Below are positions 49,813 to 54,375 of a DNA stretch of 54,375 nucleotides, piece after piece. The notes below the pieces were generated by a model. The model saw only the letters and a program-made list of their open reading frames with translations, was not told the origin of the DNA and searched no databases. This stretch comes from Ereboglobus sp. (GTDB taxonomy: Bacteria > Verrucomicrobiota > Verrucomicrobiia > Opitutales > Opitutaceae). Location of the stretch: NCBI GenBank assembly GCA_029974595.1, contig JARKRC010000038.1, positions 1 through 54,375 of the forward strand, read 5' to 3'. Numbering within the stretch: the stretch's first letter is position 1; every line of letters begins with the position of its first letter. The position numbers were made by a program, and so were the translations under genes.

Positions 49813-51780
49813 TTATTGGTTTTCGAGGGTTGGTGTGTGGATGTTTACATCCATGATCTCGGGGGAATTGGTTGCGGGCGAATTGGGATTGAGCCCAAGC
49901 GCCGTCTCGATGGCGTTGCTCAGGCCGTCGCCGTCATTGTCCGCATCCGGATCCGACTCGACGACAAACTGAGCGTCCGTGCTCGCCTCATTATAATTTT
50001 GGCTGGCTGCCAGCGTGGCGCGGATCGTGTATGCGCCGGACGGAAGCACGGTGGCGGCGTTGACCTCCGAGCCATCGGGATGCGAGGCATTGCCGCCGGA
50101 GATGATTCTATATGTTATCGCGTTCGAAGCCGTCGCATCGCTGCCATCGTGAGGGTTGGCGAATCGCGCGGAAAGCCGGACAACCGTCAGGGGCGCGCCT
50201 TCGCGAAGGCTTTGGCTGGAGAAGCTCCCGAGCGGCGTGGCCTTGGTCACTGTAACGGCATGCGAAATCCGCGCGGATGTCGCCCAGCCGTCCGTGGCGA
50301 CTGCCGCATATGTATAAGTGCCCGCGCCATGTTTTATCGGATAACTTTCCAGAAACGCATTGGACGGGTTTCCAGTCAGGCCGCCGGTGAACCCGTCGTG
50401 CCGATGCGGAGCTTCGTTCAAATCCATGTGAATGGCCGCGAGATTATTATCCGGATCCTGCGCCCGCGCGCGAATAATCACCGGCTGTCCGTATTCAAAC
50501 GAGACGGGCGGATTTTCCCATGCTATCGTCGGCGCGCGATTCGGAACTTGGACCGTGCGTTCGATCACGGCTCCCGCATCGATCATCCATTGGTTCCACG
50601 CATAGGCACGATAACGAATTATCCCGGGCTGCCCGGGGGCAGGCCTTGCGCCCGTGAAACTGCGGTTTCCCGCCGCGAGGGCGTGGGAGCCCAGTTCTTC
50701 CCAAGGCTGGTATATATTGCCATTGAGGTCTTCACGCTGTTCCAACAGGCGGAATCCGATCATATAGTTGGACAGTGCCGTTGGGTTATTCGCCGTATAG
50801 ATGAGCGAAAACGGCGTGCTTCCAACATGAACGGAAGAGGGCGCATCGAGCGTCTGGTGCGGGGCGGCATTTTCAACCATGACGGCGATTTCCTGTGAAT
50901 ATGCAAATCCGGCAACCTTGTCAGCCGCCGCATAACGGAACACATATCGCCCCTGTATGAGGGGCGTAAATATGACCGTGCGTGTTTTTTGCGTGGTCCC
51001 GCTGAATTCAGAATGTGGCGCCACATTGAGCGTGCCGCTGTCATGAACCGTTGCGGCGCCATTAAAGCCAGGAATATCTTTTGACCATTGTCCGCTGTCG
51101 GGGGATTTCCACTCAAAATTGTGTTTGATCAATTCATTCTCATTGTGCGTGGCAACCGAGGTGAATGTAATGGAATCTCCAATCGAGATGGTTTGATTAT
51201 TGTTTGGCGATATTGTCAGCGTTGGCGCGGACGCATCCGGCCACGATACGCTAAAAGTATAGCTTGAGCATACGACCCATCGGGGAGGTTTTATTCCTGC
51301 AAGCGGGGCAATCGATGATTGTTGGCTGCCTTCCACTTCATGCGAGCCGCCGATCCGAACAGTTGCATTTGGTTGCTCCACGCTATTCGGCTTCCACGGA
51401 ATGGTACCGCCGCCATCGTCTTCGACCATCCAATGAAAAATCCGCACGTGCGCATTGGCGAATCCAACTGTCACTTGATACGATGCGCTTGAGGTTCCAT
51501 TTGGGGGCAAGAGGGCCGGTTCAGGATGCGCATTGGCCAGTGCAATGATTTGATTAACTGCTCCAATGGCATTTTGTTTCGCGATGGCGCTTGCCTGGCT
51601 GTTGGTGATAGCGGTCGTTGCCGAGTAAACAGTTCCAATCAATCCCGTTGTTCCAAATGGATTTCCCCATGAGGCGCTGGCTGCGGACAGATAATGTGTT
51701 GATATGCAAAAATACAGTATCGCCAGACACGACACACCTGGGATTGACCATAGAATAGATTTTATCTTCATTTTAATCAA
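49813..51780 (-). CDS. Large secreted protein with Ig-like domains and a Ca-binding-type tail
   Basis: The 655-residue protein has a signal peptide (MIKMKIKSILWSIPGVSCLAILYF ..., ending before ASASWGNP). The N-terminal 150 residues are unlike anything I recognise. Then come several beta-sandwich-like segments (PTLTISPNNNQTISIGDSI, PHQTLDAPSSVHVGSTPFSL, PTIAWENPPVSFEYGQPVII) typical of bacterial Ig-like folds. The C-terminus has DPDADNDGDGLSNAIETALG, a thrombospondin type 3 / calcium-binding pattern often found in verrucomicrobial exported proteins. It is the first gene of the RHS unit, so the promoter lies in 51781-51960. A cell-surface partner or carrier for the RHS protein is inferred from linkage alone. 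Confidence 0.75.
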   Translation of the reverse strand: MIKMKIKSILWSIPGVSCLAILYFCISTHYLSAASASWGNPFGTTGLIGTVYSATTAITNSQASAIAKQNAIGAVNQIIALANAHPEPALLPPNGTSSASYQVTVGFANAHVRIFHWMVEDDGGGTIPWKPNSVEQPNATVRIGGSHEVEGSQQSSIAPLAGIKPPRWVVCSSYTFSVSWPDASAPTLTISPNNNQTISIGDSITFTSVATHNENELIKHNFEWKSPDSGQWSKDIPGFNGAATVHDSGTLNVAPHSEFSGTTQKTRTVIFTPLIQGRYVFRYAAADKVAGFAYSQEIAVMVENAAPHQTLDAPSSVHVGSTPFSLIYTANNPTALSNYMIGFRLLEQREDLNGNIYQPWEELGSHALAAGNRSFTGARPAPGQPGIIRYRAYAWNQWMIDAGAVIERTVQVPNRAPTIAWENPPVSFEYGQPVIIRARAQDPDNNLAAIHMDLNEAPHRHDGFTGGLTGNPSNAFLESYPIKHGAGTYTYAAVATDGWATSARISHAVTVTKATPLGSFSSQSLREGAPLTVVRLSARFANPHDGSDATASNAITYRIISGGNASHPDGSEVNAATVLPSGAYTIRATLAASQNYNEASTDAQFVVESDPDADNDGDGLSNAIETALGLNPNSPATNSPEIMDVNIHTPTLENQ

Positions 51781-51960
51781 TTGGTTATGGATACAAGAGT
51801 AATCATCTCATATTCTGGGTAATGAACTGGTGGACTACCGGCAATCGTCCGAAGCAAATTAAAGCGACTCCCTGTTTGAAACAGATTGTGTGCGTTCGTC
51901 AACACCGGATTTATATTTTTTTGACTGATATTTGGTTGACCGTGTTCGTTGTAAGTGCCC

Positions 51961-52037
51961 GCGCCTGTGCGGGCGGATTTGGGGTTTTGCGGTCAATGGG
52001 CTTCGCAGGCGGCGATTCCCTGCTTGATTTTCCGCGC
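51961..52037 (+). repeat. 77-bp direct repeat, right copy
   Basis: Same orientation as 42013-42089, with 76 of 77 bases identical. It ends 23 bp before the start codon of the heparinase-like gene and therefore forms part of that gene's leader. The rest of the spacer (51781-51960) is AT-richer and has no recognisable gene; it should hold the promoter of the RHS unit. Confidence 0.9.
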
Positions 52038-52060
52038 GGGCGTTGTGCTCTGGCAGGCAT

Positions 52061-54157
52061 ATGCATTTCACGCCGCTTCATATCATGGCCGCGCTTTGCG
52101 CCTTGGGTTTCCTGATTGGCAAGCCGCCGGCATTTTCCGACACGACGTTTCCGAAGCACAACCCTGCCACCCAATTCGCCGAATTCAAACTCCGCGATCC
52201 CGCCAACAACAACCGCACCTGGCGCGCCGCGCGCGAGGATTGGGACGGCGCGCGCAAACGCGTCGCCGGCGATCCGGCATGGGCAAAGTGGCTCGCCGGC
52301 GAGCGCGCCGCGGTTGACCGCTGGATGGCGCGGCACCGCGACCGCGTGGAATGGCTTCCCGGCTGGTCGCACGATGGCGTGAGTCCGAAGGATGCGTCGC
52401 CGCTGCGCTGGACGGACAAAATCCCGGGCGAGGAAACGGATCATTTTTCCAGCGCCTCGGACCCGCGGGTCGAAATCACACCGACGCTCAAGGCGTGGTG
52501 GGTGGTCGGCTTCCGCGGGCGTCACAACGACATGATGAACCGGGCGGCGCGCCTCTACAAACTCACCGGCGAAACGCGTTACGCCGAATGGGCCGCCTCG
52601 CAGCTCGATTTCTACGCGGACAATTTTCTCAAATGGGAGCCCCAGCGCAAAGGCCATCCCGCGCGTCTCTACTGGCAGACGCTCACCGAGGCCACCAGCC
52701 TCATCACCTACACGGACACGGTGCGGCTGCTCGGCGATTTTCCCGCGCCCGAACGCCTCGCAAAATGGCGCGAACGGTTTTTTTATCCCGAGGTCGCGGC
52801 GATCAACTCCAATTTTCAGAGCATCCACAACATCGCCACCTGGCAGCGTTGTGCCGCCGCGCAAGTCGCGCTCCTTTTCGGCGACGAGGCGATGTGGCGC
52901 GAGGCGATCGACGGCAAATTCGGCGTGCGCGCGCAAATCGCCCAGGGCATCACGAGCGATTACATCTGGAACGAGCAATCGCTCGGCTACAACAGCTACG
53001 TCGTGCAGGCGCTTCTCACGATCTTCACCAGCGCCTCCCTCAACGGGCGCGCGGCGGCGTTCGATCACGAAATGACCGTCGCCCAGAATCTCATGCTCAG
53101 CACCACGGCGATGCGCTTCCCCGACGGTTTCATTCCCAATCCCGCCGACACGCGCGGACGTCTCACCGCTCCCAACGCGGGCGACTTTGCCGCCGCGTAC
53201 CGCATTTTCCCGACCGCGCTCGGCCTCGCCACGGCTGCCAAACGCCGCACGTGGGACACGCTTCTCGATCCGCCGGCGCGCGTGGCGGCGGATTTCGGGT
53301 TTGAGCTTGCAGGCTATAAATTTTCCCCGTCGCAACTTCCGCCCGCGCGCAGCCGGAACATGGAATCCTCGCGCATGGCGATTCTGCGCCAGGGGCCGTG
53401 GCAGGTGTATTTTCATTACGGCCAGCTCACGCGTTCGCACGCGCAATCCGAGGCGCTCAACTACGAGCTTTATTACAACGCCACCGACATCTCGCACGAC
53501 ACGGGCACGGTCGGCTACGGCTCGCCGCTGCATCGCGGCTACTACACGCGCGGCGCGAATCACAACGTCCCTCTGATCGACGGCGAGGGGCAGGATCTCG
53601 ACATCGTTTTCCCAAGGACGACCGGCAAACAAGCGAAGCAGAAACAGGATTCGCAGCGCGCGCTTGGCAAACTTCTCGACTATGCGCCCGGCAGCGCGAC
53701 AGAGCCCGCCCGTGTTTCGGCGGCGCAGGACCATTATCGCAAAAACGCCGCCGTCACACGCACGCTCGAAATCAAAGGCGGGAATTTTAGCGACACCGTC
53801 ACGATCAAAACCACCGACGGAAAACCGCACGCGCTCGGGCTTGCGTTGCAGATACAGGGCAAGGTCAAACTCCCGCCCGACTTTGCGGCCGTTGCCGATT
53901 TTGCGAAAGGGCGTCCCGAGGTGTTCAAGCGATGGCGTGATGCGCGCGCGGCGGATTTCAGCGAACGCGCCACGCTTGAGGTCGAATATCCCGGCGGTGT
54001 GCGCATGATGGTGCGCATCGCGCTGCCTGGCAAATTCCGCATCTATCACGGCAACACGCCCGATGTGCCGCCGAAGCGGCGCGAGACGGTTTACATCGAG
54101 CAGCAAGGCGCCGAGGCGGAGATCACGACGACGTTCGCGGCGGTGAAAATGGATTGA
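52061..54157 (+). CDS. Heparinase II/III-like polysaccharide lyase
   Basis: The 698-residue protein starts at 52061 (MHFTPLHIMAALCALGFLIG), which reads as a signal peptide; an in-frame ATG at 52043 adds six residues. The N-terminal alpha/alpha-toroid half has AAWAKWLAGERA-like helices and the active-site-type stretch FQSIHNIATWQRCAAAQVAL. The C-terminal beta half has HYGQLTRSHAQSEALNYEL and YTRGANHNVPLIDGEGQ, the heparinase II/III C-terminal signature. Relatives cleave alginate, heparin-like or other uronate polymers by beta-elimination; the substrate here is unknown. It is monocistronic with the 77-bp repeat in its leader. Together with the rhamnogalacturonan-type locus it points to growth on acidic plant or algal polysaccharides. 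Confidence 0.85.
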   Translation: MHFTPLHIMAALCALGFLIGKPPAFSDTTFPKHNPATQFAEFKLRDPANNNRTWRAAREDWDGARKRVAGDPAWAKWLAGERAAVDRWMARHRDRVEWLPGWSHDGVSPKDASPLRWTDKIPGEETDHFSSASDPRVEITPTLKAWWVVGFRGRHNDMMNRAARLYKLTGETRYAEWAASQLDFYADNFLKWEPQRKGHPARLYWQTLTEATSLITYTDTVRLLGDFPAPERLAKWRERFFYPEVAAINSNFQSIHNIATWQRCAAAQVALLFGDEAMWREAIDGKFGVRAQIAQGITSDYIWNEQSLGYNSYVVQALLTIFTSASLNGRAAAFDHEMTVAQNLMLSTTAMRFPDGFIPNPADTRGRLTAPNAGDFAAAYRIFPTALGLATAAKRRTWDTLLDPPARVAADFGFELAGYKFSPSQLPPARSRNMESSRMAILRQGPWQVYFHYGQLTRSHAQSEALNYELYYNATDISHDTGTVGYGSPLHRGYYTRGANHNVPLIDGEGQDLDIVFPRTTGKQAKQKQDSQRALGKLLDYAPGSATEPARVSAAQDHYRKNAAVTRTLEIKGGNFSDTVTIKTTDGKPHALGLALQIQGKVKLPPDFAAVADFAKGRPEVFKRWRDARAADFSERATLEVEYPGGVRMMVRIALPGKFRIYHGNTPDVPPKRRETVYIEQQGAEAEITTTFAAVKMD

Positions 54158-54185
54158 AGGAACGATATGGGAAGAATCATCAGAA

Positions 54186-54258
54186 TACGCGTGCGACAAG
54201 GAGCGTGCATACGGCAAGAAATACGCGTGCGACGAGAAATACGCGTGCGACAAGGAGC
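54186..54258. repeat. Loose tandem repeat of AATACGCGTGCGACAAG units
   Basis: Four related units: AATACGCGTGCGACAAGGAG, then GTGCATACGGCAAG, then AAATACGCGTGCGACGAG, then AAATACGCGTGCGACAAGG. The same unit type occurs around 24760-24805. Spacing is short and irregular without unique spacers, so it is not a CRISPR. Confidence 0.6.
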
Positions 54259-54375
54259 GGCGGCGTCCCGCCGCCGAGCGAAGCGCGATGCGCTTCGCCA
54301 AACATGCGCGCGATTTCTGTTTTCGTTTTTCGAACTGGGCGAGGCTTCGCCTCGTCCGGCGGCGGGACGCCGCCG
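54242..54375. repeat. Inverted GC-rich hairpin element running off the window
   Basis: The left half GCGTGCGACAAGGAGCGG with hairpin GGCGGCGTCCCGCCGCC (54242-54276) is mirrored on the right by GGCGAGGCTTCGCCTCG and hairpin GGCGGCGGGACGCCGCC (54338-54375). The window stops before the expected CTCCTTGTCGCACGCGT end seen at 151-167. No gene was seen in 54158-54375. Confidence 0.65.

Noticed and set aside
42013-52037. The 77-bp repeats as target-site duplications of a transposon
   Set aside because: Far too long for a transposase-made duplication and no matching transposase spans the block; recombination or att-type exchange fits better.
54186-54258. Possible CRISPR array
   Set aside because: Units are about 16-18 bp, degenerate and directly adjacent, without equal-length unique spacers, and no cas genes are present.

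Overview
This 54 kb window is GC-rich chromosomal DNA from a Gram-negative bacterium, most likely a Verrucomicrobiota member of the Opitutaceae type. That placement is an inference. It rests on the DUF1501/DUF1800 pair, the NamZ-type lipoprotein, the exo-rhamnogalacturonan-lyase/RhaM/Na+ symporter locus, the heparinase-like lyase, and intergenic spaces packed with inverted-repeat elements. KdsD, an OMPLA phospholipase and an RND pump show that the cell has an outer membrane.

Layout. 0.2-6.7 kb holds envelope and regulation genes: a NamZ-like lipoprotein, rpoN, a small Hanks-type kinase and kdsD on the minus strand, then two lipoproteins (one with LysM) on the plus strand. 6.9-11 kb holds the DUF1501/DUF1800 pair and hemE. 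11.4-18.2 kb is a rhamnose or rhamnogalacturonan locus: a LacI regulator divergent from a sodium:solute symporter, then rhaM and a large Tat-exported lyase-family protein. 18.3-27.4 kb holds queA, tRNA-Thr(CGT), a DUF4202 protein, a GT9 glycosyltransferase overlapping a TMTC-like membrane protein, and a YfhO-like membrane protein. 27.7-36.3 kb is mostly metabolic: an adenosine deaminase-like enzyme, a peroxiredoxin, aconitase, a STAS protein, menB, and a GntR/ABC transporter operon with a clear candidate operator. 36.3-42 kb is an RND efflux operon that ends in a phospholipase A1 gene. 42.0-52.0 kb is an accessory block. 52.1-54.2 kb is a heparinase II/III-like lyase.

The accessory block is the most unusual part. 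Four close-packed minus-strand genes encode a secreted Ig-like protein, a small secreted helical protein, a 2127-residue Sec-exported YD-repeat (RHS) protein, and a very AT-rich two-TM protein placed like an immunity gene. The block lies between two 77-bp direct repeats that differ at one base, with an IS110-type transposase remnant at its left edge. The end of the RHS gene and its small partner are much more AT-rich than the RHS core, as expected for an exchangeable toxin/immunity tip. That function is an inference.

Two other points stand out. The TMTC-like protein at 22.1-24.8 kb carries about 17 head-to-tail copies of a 12-residue leucine/glycine repeat inserted within its TPR region. The intergenic DNA holds at least six families of inverted-repeat elements, and one family appears inside the queA reading frame.
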